Shown piece by piece: positions 43,098 to 53,349 of a stretch of DNA of 64,000 nt. The position numbers were made by a program, and so were the translations under genes. The stretch's first letter is position 1. Each line of letters opens with the position of its first letter. The DNA comes from Deltaproteobacteria bacterium. Lineage in GTDB: Bacteria; Desulfobacterota; Syntrophia; Syntrophales; JAFGHS01. Under the pieces are notes generated by a model, which saw only the letters and a list, made by a program, of their open reading frames with translations, searched no databases and was not told the origin of the DNA. The stretch covers positions 1 through 64,000 of the forward strand of contig JAFGHS010000042.1 of assembly GCA_016930075.1 (NCBI GenBank). Direction: 5' to 3'.

Positions 43098-43898
43098 ATG
43101 GCGCACAGCCTCGAATTAATCAAACCGTCCAAATCGCAGTTACAGGCATGGGCAGACCTGAGTCATTCGCGGGAGCGCCGCGGGCAGGGGCTTTTCCTGG
43201 CGGAAGGCTATAAAATTATTCAGGAATTATACAGGAGTCATTGGGAAGTCAAAGCGTTTCTGGTCATGGGGAGGAAAAAGGACCGCTGGGAGCCGTTTCT
43301 TTTTACCGTCATCACCGATGAGACCGTCTTCGGGCTGACAGACGCGCAATGGGGGAAATTAAGCCAGGACAGGGAATCGGAAGGCCTGATGGCCGTCGTT
43401 GAAAGGCCTCCCCGGGAAAATGTCGCAACGGCGCTCAGCCGGAAGCCGGAACGGCTTCTTCTGCTCCACCAGGTGAACAATCCCAATAACCTCGGCGCCC
43501 TGCTGCGGACGGCCCAATGGTTCGGATTCGGCACGATCCTGCTCGGCGCAGGCAGCGTAGACTTTACGAATCCCAAGGTCGTGCGGTCTTCCATGGGGAG
43601 CATTTTTCATGTCCGTATCGTCGACGAGGTTGCCTTTGACGAGGCCATGCCGCTCATTAAAAGGGACTATTTTGTCTTGGGGAGCCATGCCCGGAAAGGC
43701 GCCCGGCCTCATGTGCGCGCAGGGGGCAAGACGGCTCTTTTTTTAGGCAGCGAGAGCCACGGCATTCCGAAATCCCTGCTTGCCGCGTGCGACGAGTTAT
43801 GGCGGATTCCCGGAGTTGGAGACGCCGATTCCCTGAGCCTGCCCCAGGCCGCCGCCATCATGATGTATGAATGCGCGTCGCTGCCGGATAATGTTTGA
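43098..43898 (+). CDS. SpoU/TrmH-family rRNA or tRNA 2'-O-ribose methyltransferase
   Basis: A 266-residue SPOUT methyltransferase. An N-terminal L30e-like substrate-binding domain (~1-95, SHSRERRGQGLFLAEGYKII) is followed by the three SpoU motifs: NPNNLGALLRTAQWFG, LGSESHGIP and LSLPQAAAIMMYE. These enzymes methylate the 2'-OH of one nucleotide in rRNA or tRNA; the target position is not readable. ATG 43098 lies after GAGGGG; the track's TTG is two codons earlier. cutA follows 13 bp later. Confidence 0.9.
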   Translation: MAHSLELIKPSKSQLQAWADLSHSRERRGQGLFLAEGYKIIQELYRSHWEVKAFLVMGRKKDRWEPFLFTVITDETVFGLTDAQWGKLSQDRESEGLMAVVERPPRENVATALSRKPERLLLLHQVNNPNNLGALLRTAQWFGFGTILLGAGSVDFTNPKVVRSSMGSIFHVRIVDEVAFDEAMPLIKRDYFVLGSHARKGARPHVRAGGKTALFLGSESHGIPKSLLAACDELWRIPGVGDADSLSLPQAAAIMMYECASLPDNV

Positions 43899-43911
43899 CG
43901 GGATGTCCGTG

Positions 43912-44244
43912 ATGAATCATTACATCATCGTCACGACGACGACGGACAACAAAGAGGATGCCGAAAAAATCGCCCGATTCCTTGTGAAAAAGCGGCTGGC
44001 CGCCTGCGTCCAGATTGCGGGTCCCGTCGCGAGCATCTACCGGTGGAAGGGCAAAGTGGAAACGGATAGGGAGTGGCAATGCATCATCAAGAGCCGTCAG
44101 GATTTCTTCGACAAAATTGCGGAGGCCGTCAAATCGATCCACCCGTATGAGACGCCGGAGATCATTGCTGTCCCCGTTGTTGCCGGCAGCCGGGATTATC
44201 TCGACTGGATGAACGATGAAATGCCCGTATCCTATGAAACATAA
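43912..44244 (+). CDS. cutA: Divalent-cation tolerance protein CutA
   Basis: From ATG 43912 the product is 110 residues, the normal CutA length, starting MNHYIIVTTTTDNKEDAEKIA. The family core KRLAACVQIAGPVASIYRWKGK and HPYETPEIIAVPV is present. CutA1 forms trimers of PII-like fold and is linked to metal tolerance, though its mechanism is unclear. The track's longer start overlaps the methyltransferase gene; Met 43903 and 43912 are both possible, and 43912 fits family length best. Confidence 0.9.
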   Translation: MNHYIIVTTTTDNKEDAEKIARFLVKKRLAACVQIAGPVASIYRWKGKVETDREWQCIIKSRQDFFDKIAEAVKSIHPYETPEIIAVPVVAGSRDYLDWMNDEMPVSYET

Positions 44245-44256
44245 AAGGTGACCCTC

Positions 44257-45249
44257 ATGCTGCTTGCCGTTGACGTGGGCGCCACGAAAACCCGGCTGGG
44301 TCTTTTTGATCCCCGCCGCATGAAGCCGGAAGCGTCGGTTGAGGCCGCGTTCCCCAGCGATCCGTCCTCATCCCTCGATGCGATCGTCAAGGAATTTCTC
44401 GAACGGGAAAATCAGCCCGTGACGGCGGCCTGTTTCGGCGTGGCGGGTCCCGTTGCGGACGGGAAGGCCAAAATTACGAATCTGCCGTGGGTGTTGGAGG
44501 AGAGTGCTTTGAGCCGGACCCTCGGCATCTCGAAGGTGAAGCTCCTCAACGATCTGGAGGCAACGGCCTGGGCGGTTCCCTGCCTGGATGCGCAGGATTT
44601 CGACCTTCTCCATGAAGGATATCCCGTACAGGGCGGCAACATGGCCGTGATTGCCCCCGGCACGGGTCTGGGGGAGGCGTATCTCGCGTGGGACGGCAGG
44701 CGGCATCACGCCTATGCCTCCGAGGGCGGCCACACGGACTTTGCGCCGCAAAGCGTCCGGGAAGAAGAGATGCTCCGCGATTTCCGGGAACGTTTCGGCC
44801 ATGTCAGTTATGAGAGAATCTGTTCGGGGCAGGCGATTCCCGATGTGTACGGGTTTTTGAAAGACCGGGGCTATGCGGAAGAACCGCCGTGGCTTACGGC
44901 GAGGCTGAAGGATGCCGCGGACCCGACGCCGGTGATTATCCATGCGGCCCTGGCGGAGGAAAAGGACAGCGAACTGTGCGCCATGACCCTCGATCTTTTT
45001 GTCGCTGTGTTGGGGGCCGAGGCGGGCAACCTGGCCCTCAAAATCATGGCGACAGGAGGCGTGTATCTGGCCGGGGGCGTTGTTTTTCACATCAGACAGG
45101 CATTGAAAAAGGGCCGTTTCATGGAAGCCTTTCTGCACAAAGGCCGCATGTCGGAGCTGATGGGGCGGATGCCCGTCCATATTATCATTAATCCGCGGGT
45201 CGCCCTGATCGGGGCCGCCTGCCGGGGTCTGCAATTCTATAGGGAGTGA
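44257..45249 (+). CDS. glk: Glucokinase
   Basis: A 330-residue sugar kinase with the phosphate-1 motif AVDVGATKTRLGLF, the glucose-binding LLNDLEATAW and EGGHTDFAP, and the adenosine motif GTGLGEAYL, matching bacterial ATP-glucokinases (Glk family). ATG 44257 follows AGGTGA; the track's GTG is three codons earlier. It is followed 15 bp later by transketolase, so entry of glucose and the pentose branch are encoded together. Substrate range was not established by the sequence. Confidence 0.88.
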   Translation: MLLAVDVGATKTRLGLFDPRRMKPEASVEAAFPSDPSSSLDAIVKEFLERENQPVTAACFGVAGPVADGKAKITNLPWVLEESALSRTLGISKVKLLNDLEATAWAVPCLDAQDFDLLHEGYPVQGGNMAVIAPGTGLGEAYLAWDGRRHHAYASEGGHTDFAPQSVREEEMLRDFRERFGHVSYERICSGQAIPDVYGFLKDRGYAEEPPWLTARLKDAADPTPVIIHAALAEEKDSELCAMTLDLFVAVLGAEAGNLALKIMATGGVYLAGGVVFHIRQALKKGRFMEAFLHKGRMSELMGRMPVHIIINPRVALIGAACRGLQFYRE

Positions 45250-45264
45250 AAGAGGAGTTCATCG

Positions 45265-47319
45265 ATGACAAAAGAGGAAAAATTCGAGCAGCGTTGTATC
45301 AACACCATCCGTTTTCTCGCGGCTGATGCCGTTGAGAAGGCAAAGTCGGGGCATCCCGGCATGCCCATGGGCGCGGCGGCCATGGCTTATGTCCTTTGGC
45401 GCCGACATGTGAAGCATAATCCGGCCAATCCCCTGTGGATCGATCGCGACCGCGTCGTCCTGTCGGCGGGGCATGCCTCCATGCTGCTTTATGCCATGCT
45501 TTATTTGACGGGTTACGACATCACGCTGGAGGATATCCAATCGTTCAGGCAATGGGGCAGTAAAACGCCGGGACACCCGGAACGCTGCCAGCCCCCCGGA
45601 GCGGAAATGACGACGGGCCCCCTGGGGCAGGGTCTGGCATCTGCCTGCGGGATCGCCCTGGCGGAAGCCCACCTGGCGGCAACGTACAACCGTCCCGGGC
45701 AGGATATTATCCGTCATTTCACCTATGTTCTGGCAAGCGACGGGGACCTGATGGAAGGCGTTTCCGCCGAGGCCTGTTCTCTTGCCGGACACCTGGGTCT
45801 GGGCAAACTGATCGTCCTTTATGACGACAACGGCGTGTGTCTGGCCGGATCGACGGGCCTGAGCTTTACGGAAGACGTGGGTATGCGGTTTGCCGCCTAT
45901 GGCTGGCATGTGGAAAAGGTCGATGAGGGCAACGACACATCGGCCATCGACGCGGCCATCAGCAAAGCAAAGGCGGAAACAAACCGCCCCTCGATTATTT
46001 GCGTTCGAACCACCATCGGCTATGGAGCGCCCAACAAGGAAAACACATCCGATGCCCACGGCTCGCCCCTGGGGAAGGAAGAATTGCTGGCGGCCAAAAA
46101 ACGCCTCGGATGGCCCGCAGAGCCGGATTTTCTGATCCCTGAAGAGGTGCTGGCCCATTTTCGCGAAGCCCTGAAAACCGGCCAGGATCTCGAAAATCAG
46201 TGGGAAAAAAGGTTCAGCGGGTATGCGGATCAATATCCCGAACCGGCCCGCGAATTTCAGCGCATCATTGCGGGGACGCTGCCGGATGACTGGGAATCGG
46301 CGCTGCCTTCATTTCCCGACGATTCCAAAGACATGGCCACACGCAAGGCGTCCGAGACAATCATGCAGGCCGTTGCGCCGCGGCTGCCTGAATTGATGGG
46401 CGGGTCGGCGGACCTGAACCCGTCCACTTTTACCTGGCTCAAAGGGCTTGGCGATTTTCAGAAACCGGGGACGGACAGCAACGCCGTCAAGGGAACGACG
46501 GGAAGCCAGTGGAATTTCGCCGGCAGGAATATCCATTTCGGCGTGCGCGAACATGCCATGGCCGCCATGATAAACGGCATGGCCATCCACGGCGGGTTCA
46601 TCCCCTATGCGTCCACATTCCTCACGTTTTCCGACTATATGCGGCCGTCCATCCGTTTGGCTGCCATGATGCGATTGCGGGTCGTTTATGTTTTCACCCA
46701 CGACAGCATCGGCCTGGGCGAAGACGGACCGACCCATCAGCCCATCGAGCAGGTCATGAACCTGCGGTGCATCCCCAACATGACCGTCATCCGCCCCGCC
46801 GACGCGAATGAAACGGCGGAAGCCTGGAAATACGCCCTGCAAAATCAGAATGGCCCCACGGCCCTGATCCTGACGCGCCAGAACCTGCCGGTTCTGAACC
46901 GGTCGGAGCTCGAACCGGCGGAGTGTTTGCAACGCGGGGCCTATATCCTCTGGGACTCATCAACCATCCTTCCCCAGGTGATATTGCTGGCGACCGGTTC
47001 GGAGGTGGAGATTGCGATGGCGGCAGCGAGAAAACTTTTTGCGGAAGGCCTCCGCGTCCGCGTCGTGTCCATGCCGTCGTGGGAGTTATTCGAACTCCAG
47101 CCGCCGGAATACCGCGACAGCATATTGCCGGCTTCCGTCCGGGCCAGAGTCTCTGTGGAAGCGGGCGTTCGCATCGGATGGGAGCGCCACGTCGGCTTTG
47201 ACGGCGCCATGGTGGGCATGGACAATTTCGGCGCCAGCGCCCCCGCCAAGGTCCTGTACGAAAAATTCGGCTTCACCGCCGATAACGTGGTGGCTGTTGC
47301 AAAGACGCTGATTAAATAA
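45265..47319 (+). CDS. tkt: Transketolase
   Basis: A 684-residue thiamine-diphosphate enzyme of normal size and full domain order. The TPP-binding motif is [19 protein letters not shown] (~155-175) and the active-site regions [26 protein letters not shown] and [12 protein letters not shown] are present. It moves two-carbon units in the non-oxidative pentose phosphate pathway. GAGGAG precedes the ATG. It lies between glucokinase and sbcD, all on the plus strand with short gaps, so one transcript is likely. Confidence 0.96.
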   Translation: MTKEEKFEQRCINTIRFLAADAVEKAKSGHPGMPMGAAAMAYVLWRRHVKHNPANPLWIDRDRVVLSAGHASMLLYAMLYLTGYDITLEDIQSFRQWGSKTPGHPERCQPPGAEMTTGPLGQGLASACGIALAEAHLAATYNRPGQDIIRHFTYVLASDGDLMEGVSAEACSLAGHLGLGKLIVLYDDNGVCLAGSTGLSFTEDVGMRFAAYGWHVEKVDEGNDTSAIDAAISKAKAETNRPSIICVRTTIGYGAPNKENTSDAHGSPLGKEELLAAKKRLGWPAEPDFLIPEEVLAHFREALKTGQDLENQWEKRFSGYADQYPEPAREFQRIIAGTLPDDWESALPSFPDDSKDMATRKASETIMQAVAPRLPELMGGSADLNPSTFTWLKGLGDFQKPGTDSNAVKGTTGSQWNFAGRNIHFGVREHAMAAMINGMAIHGGFIPYASTFLTFSDYMRPSIRLAAMMRLRVVYVFTHDSIGLGEDGPTHQPIEQVMNLRCIPNMTVIRPADANETAEAWKYALQNQNGPTALILTRQNLPVLNRSELEPAECLQRGAYILWDSSTILPQVILLATGSEVEIAMAAARKLFAEGLRVRVVSMPSWELFELQPPEYRDSILPASVRARVSVEAGVRIGWERHVGFDGAMVGMDNFGASAPAKVLYEKFGFTADNVVAVAKTLIK

Positions 47320-47329
47320 GGAACAAGGC

Positions 47330-48496
47330 TTGCTCCGATTTATTCACACGGCTGACTGGCATTTGGGAAGGCTGTTTCACGGCGTCTCCTTGACGGACGA
47401 CCAGGCCTATGTCCTGGATCAGCTGGTGCGGCTTGTTGTGGACGTCAAACCGGACGCCCTGCTGATAGCGGGCGATATTTACGACCGGGCCGTTCCTGCC
47501 CCCCTGGCCGTCAAACTCCTCAATGAGGTGCTGTCGAGCATCACGGCGGACCTGAACGTTCCCGTCGTCATGATCTCCGGAAATCACGACAGCCCCGAAC
47601 GCCTCGGGTTCGGTTCGCGCCTCCTGTCCAGGCAGGGTCTTTTCATCTTCGGACGTCTTTCACGGGATCTGCGCCCCGTCCTCATTATGGGCAAGGGCTG
47701 GGGCCTGGCCGCCCGGATTTACGCCCTGCCGTATGATGATGCGGCGGCCTTCATGGATGCTCCCGACGATGGTTCCGCCCCCGCTGAAAACAGCGGCGCG
47801 TCGCTTGGCGCCGTCATCCGGAATCTGCTTGACGACCACCCCCCCGACGAGTGCGCTGTCTGCGTCAGCCATGCATTCATTGCGGGGGCGACGGCCGGCG
47901 AATCGGAACGCCCTCTGTCCGTCGGCGGCGCTGCCGCCGTTGACGCCGCCCTTTTCAAGGACTTCGATTACGCCGCTATGGGCCATCTCCACCGCCCCCA
48001 GTCCGCAGGCGGCGAAACCATTCAATACGCCGGTTCCCTTCTCAAATACGCCTTTTCCGAGGCGGACCAGGTCAAATCGGTGAATCTTGTGGAAATGGAC
48101 CGGCAGGGCCTTGCCCGCTGCGAACGGATCCCCCTTGCGCCCCGGCGGGACGTGCGCATCCGCGAGGGGACTCTGGCGGACATCCTCAAGGGGCCCGCTT
48201 CCGGTGAAAACCGGGAGGACTATCTGATGGTCCGTCTTCTCGACAAGGGCGCCATCCTTGATGCCATGGGAAAAATCCGGGAGGTCTATCCGAACTGCCT
48301 TCATATCGAAAGGCCCTCGCTCCTTTTTAAAGACGCCGGGATGACCGCTCGCACCGATCATACGAAGACGACGGGCATGGATCTGTTTAAGGCCTTCTTC
48401 GTCCAGACGACGGGCGAAGAGCTTTCGGAGGGCCAGGCACGGGCCTTCGCTTCCGTGGCGGACGAGCTGGACCGGTCGGAAAGGGAGGCGCCCTGA
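47330..48496 (+). CDS. sbcD: Exonuclease SbcCD subunit D
   Basis: A 388-residue metallophosphatase-fold nuclease with the motifs HTADWHLGRLF, GDIYDRA, SGNHDSPERLG and GHLHRPQ. With SbcC it forms the Mre11/Rad50-like complex that cuts hairpins and protein-blocked DNA ends. The start is TTG 47330, eight bases after AAGGAA, and its peptide MLRFIHTADWHLG is exactly the usual family start, so the TTG start is well supported. Its stop overlaps the ATG of sbcC (TGATGA). Confidence 0.95.
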   Translation: MLRFIHTADWHLGRLFHGVSLTDDQAYVLDQLVRLVVDVKPDALLIAGDIYDRAVPAPLAVKLLNEVLSSITADLNVPVVMISGNHDSPERLGFGSRLLSRQGLFIFGRLSRDLRPVLIMGKGWGLAARIYALPYDDAAAFMDAPDDGSAPAENSGASLGAVIRNLLDDHPPDECAVCVSHAFIAGATAGESERPLSVGGAAAVDAALFKDFDYAAMGHLHRPQSAGGETIQYAGSLLKYAFSEADQVKSVNLVEMDRQGLARCERIPLAPRRDVRIREGTLADILKGPASGENREDYLMVRLLDKGAILDAMGKIREVYPNCLHIERPSLLFKDAGMTARTDHTKTTGMDLFKAFFVQTTGEELSEGQARAFASVADELDRSEREAP

Positions 48497-51400
48497 TGAA
48501 ACCCCTCGCCTTATCCATGCAGGCCTTCGGCCCCTACGCGGCCGTCCAGACCCTCAATTTTGATGCCCTTGAAGGCCGGCAGTTTTTCCTTATCCACGGC
48601 CCGACCGGCGCGGGCAAGACGACGATCCTCGACGCCGTGTGTTTTGCCCTTTACGGCGCCAGCAGCGGGGCGGAACGGGAGGGAAGCGCCATGCGGAGCG
48701 ACCATGCCGATCCCGCAACGCCCACGGAAGTGACCTTCGATTTTGCCGTGGGGCAGCAGGCCTACCGGGTGCGGCGCAGACCGAAACAGGAGCGCCCAAA
48801 GAAGCGCGGCGGCGGTACGACGACGGACGAACCGCAGGCCGCCCTCTGGCGATGGACCCTTGAGGCCGACGGGAAGCGCCGCATGGACCTGTTGGCGGGA
48901 CAATGGGACCGCTGCACGCGGGCCGTGGAAGACATCCTGGGCTTCAGGAGCGCCGAGTTCCGCCAGGTTGTCATGCTTCCCCAGGGGCAATTCCGGCAGC
49001 TCCTGGCCGCCGACTCCCGTGAACGCCAGAAAATCCTCGAAACCCTGTTCCACACGGAGCAGTACCGCATGATGGAGGAGCGTCTCAGGGAAAAGGCCAA
49101 AGACATCGAAAACGACGTCAAGGATTTCCGGCGGCGCATCGACCTTGTTCTGGCCCAGGCGTCTGCAGAAAGCACCCCGGCCTTGACGGCGGGCAAACAG
49201 GAACTGGAGGCCGCCGTCAAGGACCGGGAGGAAAGCCTCATCCGGGCGAGGCGGGAGGAGGTCCTGGCCCAGACGGCCGTCCATGAAGGCGTCCGGATTG
49301 TCGAGAAGATCGAGGAATGCGCGGCGGCGAAAAAGGGGCTGCAAAGCCTCGAATCGCAAAAAGCCGCCTTTGCAGAAAAGAGGCGCATCCTGGAGGCCGG
49401 GCGGCTCGCCCTGATCCTGACCGATGCGGAGGCGGCGCTGGAAAGCCGCCGGCAGGAGCACGGCGCATTGACGAAGGCCGTGGACGATGCCGGGGCGCAG
49501 TTGCTGAAGGCCGGCGACGATGCCGGCCGGGCCGAAGAAGCCCTCCGCCGGGAACAGGAACGGGAAACGCAACGGGAAGCGGCCCTGCGCGCCTTGAATG
49601 AACTGACGTCTTTCAGGGGGCGGGTTGCGGACCTCGATCAAGCCCGCAATGCTTTAAAGAAGGCGCAGACGGCCTTTCAATTGCGCGAAAGACAGCAGCG
49701 AAAAGCCCGTGAGACCCTTGCCGCTGTCCGTAAGATTCTCGAAGAGAAAACGGCGATACAAACGCAGACGGCGGCCCTTGCGGCGCAGGAACCGGCCCTG
49801 TCGGCCGCCCAAGGGGAGGCCAGAAAACTCTTTCAAGGGCGGCGTCAATATGAAGAGGCGCAAAACACCCGTGCCGCCGTGCAGAAAAAATATGCTGCGG
49901 CGGCGGCACGTCGGCAGTCGGCGGAACAGGCGGCTGCAAAACACCACGAGGATCTGAGGACGGCGGAACACCTCCGGCAGGAGGGTCGGGCTGCCGTCCT
50001 GGCCCGCACCCTTACGCACGGAGAGCCCTGCCCCGTTTGCGGCTCCCGGGAGCATCCGTCTCCCGCCGTCTCCGACGCGTCCATCCCTGAAGAACAAACC
50101 ATGAGGGAACTTCGGGCGCAACTGGAAAAGGAGGAGCAGGACCTGACGGTCCTCCGGGAAAAAGAGGTCAGTAGCGGTCTGGAGTTGGAACGGTGCAAGG
50201 CCGACCTCGCCCTTTTGAGGGCCGCCCTCGGTGATGCCGCGGAACTCCCTCTGCCGCAGTTGGAGGACAGGGAGGCAGCGGCGGAAAAAGCCCTGGCCCT
50301 AGCGCGGGAGGCCGGTCAGCAAGCGGAGCAGGCGGCACGGGAGATGGAAAGCCTCGGAGCAAAAGAGGTGGACGGCATCCGGGCTGTGGAAGAGGCGGAA
50401 CAAGCCTGTCAGGCCGCCTTTATTGAAAAGGAAAAACAGACCGCCGTCGTGTCGGAGCGGGAGGCGTCCATTCCCGAAGCCTGGCGGGACGCCGGGGCCC
50501 TCAAACGTGAACTCACGCAGGTTTCCGCCGTGCTGGAAGCCCTGAAGGTTGCATTCAGGGAGGCCCAGGAGAAAAACCTCCGGGCACGGGAGGCCAGGTC
50601 CGCCGCCGAGGCGACCTTGAAGGAAAAGACGGCGGCCCTGAAGGCTGCGGCGGAAACCCTGCGGCTTGCCGGGGAAGATTTTGCCGGCCGTTTGGTTGTG
50701 GCCGGTTTTTCCGATGAAGCCTCTTTTCAGAGCGCCAAACGGCGGGCGGAGGATATAGGGCGGCTTGACGAAGAGATCCGGGCCTTCGAAGGGGCCGTGG
50801 AAAGCGCCGGAGACCGGATGAGGCGGGCTGTGCAGGCAGCGGAAGGCCTTGCCGCCCCCGATCTGGAGGGTCTTTCAGCGCGTCTTTTGGCCGTCAAAGA
50901 CCGGTTGGGCGCCCTGACGGCCGAGCAGGCGGACCGGAGGGCCCGCGTCAAGCTCCTCGATGCGGCTCTGAGGCATATTGCGGATTATTCCGCCCGTCTC
51001 GAAGACCTGGAGGCCCGATACGCCGTCTTCGGCCGCATCTCCGAGGTGGCCGGCGGGAAGAATCTCTACGGCATGACCTTTCAGCGGTTCGTCCTGGCAG
51101 CCCTTCTCGATGACGTCTTGACGGCCACGTCGGCAAGGCTTAAAATCATGAGCCGGGAGCGTTATGAGCTGCACCGCGTCCGGGACAGGAGCAAACGTCC
51201 CAGCGGACTGGAACTGGAGGTTTACGACGCTTACACGGGCGCCCTCCGGGGCGTGGCCACCCTGTCCGGCGGCGAGAGTTTTCTCGCGTCGCTGTCCCTG
51301 GCATTGGGGCTTGCGGATGTCGTGCAATCTTACGCAGGCGGCGTTCATCTGGATACGATCTTTATCGACGAAGGATTCGGGAGCCTCGATCCGGAGGCCC

Positions 51401-51555
51401 TGGAGCAGGCCATGGTCGCCCTGATGGATTTGCAGAAGGGCGGCCGCCTCGTCGGCGTCATTTCCCATGTGCCGGAAATGAAGGAATGGATACCCGCCCG
51501 CCTGGAAATCACCTCAGGCAGACAGGGAAGCGAGGCAAGATTTGTTTTAAAATAA
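48496..51555 (+). CDS. sbcC: Exonuclease SbcCD subunit C
   Basis: A 1019-residue SMC-like ATPase: Walker A GPTGAGKTT (residues 35-43), a long coiled coil broken by the zinc hook CPVCGSREHPSP (Cys512/Cys515), then signature LSGGESFLASLSLALGLAD and Walker B TIFIDEGFGSLDPEAL. The hook dimerises with that of a second SbcC. The stop-start overlap with sbcD indicates equal synthesis of both subunits. The coiled-coil coding region produces many long shadow ORFs. Confidence 0.96.
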   Translation: MKPLALSMQAFGPYAAVQTLNFDALEGRQFFLIHGPTGAGKTTILDAVCFALYGASSGAEREGSAMRSDHADPATPTEVTFDFAVGQQAYRVRRRPKQERPKKRGGGTTTDEPQAALWRWTLEADGKRRMDLLAGQWDRCTRAVEDILGFRSAEFRQVVMLPQGQFRQLLAADSRERQKILETLFHTEQYRMMEERLREKAKDIENDVKDFRRRIDLVLAQASAESTPALTAGKQELEAAVKDREESLIRARREEVLAQTAVHEGVRIVEKIEECAAAKKGLQSLESQKAAFAEKRRILEAGRLALILTDAEAALESRRQEHGALTKAVDDAGAQLLKAGDDAGRAEEALRREQERETQREAALRALNELTSFRGRVADLDQARNALKKAQTAFQLRERQQRKARETLAAVRKILEEKTAIQTQTAALAAQEPALSAAQGEARKLFQGRRQYEEAQNTRAAVQKKYAAAAARRQSAEQAAAKHHEDLRTAEHLRQEGRAAVLARTLTHGEPCPVCGSREHPSPAVSDASIPEEQTMRELRAQLEKEEQDLTVLREKEVSSGLELERCKADLALLRAALGDAAELPLPQLEDREAAAEKALALAREAGQQAEQAAREMESLGAKEVDGIRAVEEAEQACQAAFIEKEKQTAVVSEREASIPEAWRDAGALKRELTQVSAVLEALKVAFREAQEKNLRAREARSAAEATLKEKTAALKAAAETLRLAGEDFAGRLVVAGFSDEASFQSAKRRAEDIGRLDEEIRAFEGAVESAGDRMRRAVQAAEGLAAPDLEGLSARLLAVKDRLGALTAEQADRRARVKLLDAALRHIADYSARLEDLEARYAVFGRISEVAGGKNLYGMTFQRFVLAALLDDVLTATSARLKIMSRERYELHRVRDRSKRPSGLELEVYDAYTGALRGVATLSGGESFLASLSLALGLADVVQSYAGGVHLDTIFIDEGFGSLDPEALEQAMVALMDLQKGGRLVGVISHVPEMKEWIPARLEITSGRQGSEARFVLK

Positions 51556-51568
51556 GGAGGCCGTCGTT

Positions 51569-53272
51569 ATGTCGTGTTCGTTGGTATCGGCTGAGTTGGG
51601 TGCGTACCGTGCGCCCGTTGAAAACGCCCTTGCGCAAATGCGCAAAGACGGCGTCATTGCCCGCATCCTGAAGAAGGACCATACGCTATGGAAACCCTCT
51701 CCGGTGGAAATCGCGAACCGTCTGGGCTGGCTGGACAGCCCCCGGGCCATGGCGGATCACATGGCCGGGTTGCAGGCCTTTGCCGGTGATCTTCGCCGGG
51801 AAGGCTATGCGCACGCCCTCCTTCTCGGCATGGGGGGATCGAGTCTCGCCCCGGAAGTTTTCCGTAAAACCTTCGGCGTCGTTTCCGGCTGTCTCGATCT
51901 TGCCGTTTTGGACAGCACAGATCCCGGCGCCGTCTTGGCCGCCACGGAAACGCTCGATTTGACAAAAACACTTTTCATCGTTTCCACCAAATCAGGCGGC
52001 ACGATAGAAACCCTTTCCCTGTTTAAATATTGCTATCAACTCTGTCTGGAAAAGACAGGAACCGCTGAGGCGGGCCGGCATTTTATCGCCGTTACCGATC
52101 CGGGAAGCGGTCTGGCCGCCATGGCGGAGAAATACCATTTCCGCAAAGTGTTCCTTAACGATCCTGCCATCGGCGGACGTTATTCGGCCCTGACGTATTT
52201 CGGTCTTGCGCCGGCTGCGCTTATCGGCATGGATGCCGGGCGTCTGCTTGCAGAAGCCCGGAAGGCGGCGGCGACCGAAACGGCTCATGCTGAAGCGCCC
52301 GGCAAGGATGCCTTGAGCGGCCTTTTTCTGGGTGCTGTTTTGGGGGAACTGGCCAAGTCGGGACGGGATAAGGCGACCTTCATCTTTTCGCCGCAAATCG
52401 AGAGCTTCGGCGCCTGGCTGGAGCAGCTCATTGCCGAAAGTCTGGGGAAGGAAGGCCGGGGCATCCTGCCCGTTGTCGGCGAACCCGCGGGAGAAGCGCC
52501 CGTTTACGGCCACGACCGTGTGTTTGTCTTCATGAGCCTGAAGGGCGACCGACAGGATGATCATCGTTTTTCCGCTCTTGTTCGGCAGGGCCATCCGGCA
52601 CTCCATGTCGTCCTCGATGATCCGTATGATCTGGGGGGGCAGTGCTTTACCTGGGAAATGGCCACCGCTGTGGCGGGCCACCTGATTTGTGTCAATCCTT
52701 TCGATCAGCCCGATGTGGAGGCAGCGAAGGTTCTGGCCCGGCAGATGATCGCGGACGCCGCCAAAAACGGCGTTTTGCCTGCGGAAACGCCCGTTGCTTC
52801 CGAAAAAGGCATCACGGTTTACGGAGCCGTCAGGGCCGGAACGCCGGGGGAAGCCTTTGCGGTCTTCCTGAATCATGTGCCGCCGGGGGGCTATATCGCT
52901 CTTCAGGCGTTTATTCAACCGACAGCGGAAGCGGATGCCGCGCTCCAGGCCATGCGCCTGCGCCTGCGCGATCAATTCAGGACGGCCGTCACAACGGGCT
53001 ACGGCCCCCGATACCTCCATTCCACAGGCCAGCTTCACAAGGGCGACGGCGGCAAGGGGCTGTTCATCCAATTCACCGCCGATGATGCACGCGATATGAT
53101 CATTCCCGACGAGGCCGACAAGCCCGGCGGCGGCTTAACCTTCGGCGCCCTGAAAGCGGCCCAGGCGCTGGGCGATGGGAAGGCCCTTGTCCGTGCCGGA
53201 CGCCGCGTGATGCGGTTTCATCTTGGGACGGACGCTGTCCGCGGTTTGCGGCTGCTGACGGAAAGCCTGTAA
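51569..53272 (+). CDS. pgi: Glucose-6-phosphate isomerase
   Basis: A 567-residue SIS-fold isomerase. Sugar-phosphate features LGMGGSSLAPEV, STKSGGTIETLSLF and AVTDPGSGLAAMA are present, as are the C-terminal region YLHSTGQLHKGDGGKGLF. The N-terminus resembles the isomerase half of the transaldolase-isomerase fusions known in some bacteria, but no transaldolase domain is attached here. It interconverts glucose- and fructose-6-phosphate. AAGGAGG lies before the ATG, 13 bp after the sbcC stop; sugar genes thus flank sbcCD on both sides. Confidence 0.92.
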   Translation: MSCSLVSAELGAYRAPVENALAQMRKDGVIARILKKDHTLWKPSPVEIANRLGWLDSPRAMADHMAGLQAFAGDLRREGYAHALLLGMGGSSLAPEVFRKTFGVVSGCLDLAVLDSTDPGAVLAATETLDLTKTLFIVSTKSGGTIETLSLFKYCYQLCLEKTGTAEAGRHFIAVTDPGSGLAAMAEKYHFRKVFLNDPAIGGRYSALTYFGLAPAALIGMDAGRLLAEARKAAATETAHAEAPGKDALSGLFLGAVLGELAKSGRDKATFIFSPQIESFGAWLEQLIAESLGKEGRGILPVVGEPAGEAPVYGHDRVFVFMSLKGDRQDDHRFSALVRQGHPALHVVLDDPYDLGGQCFTWEMATAVAGHLICVNPFDQPDVEAAKVLARQMIADAAKNGVLPAETPVASEKGITVYGAVRAGTPGEAFAVFLNHVPPGGYIALQAFIQPTAEADAALQAMRLRLRDQFRTAVTTGYGPRYLHSTGQLHKGDGGKGLFIQFTADDARDMIIPDEADKPGGGLTFGALKAAQALGDGKALVRAGRRVMRFHLGTDAVRGLRLLTESL

Positions 53273-53349
53273 TCTTAAAGGACAGAGACCCGGGGGCAGG
53301 GATTCAGAAACGAAAACGCCGGATAAGAAAAGAAAACGTCCCGCAATGC

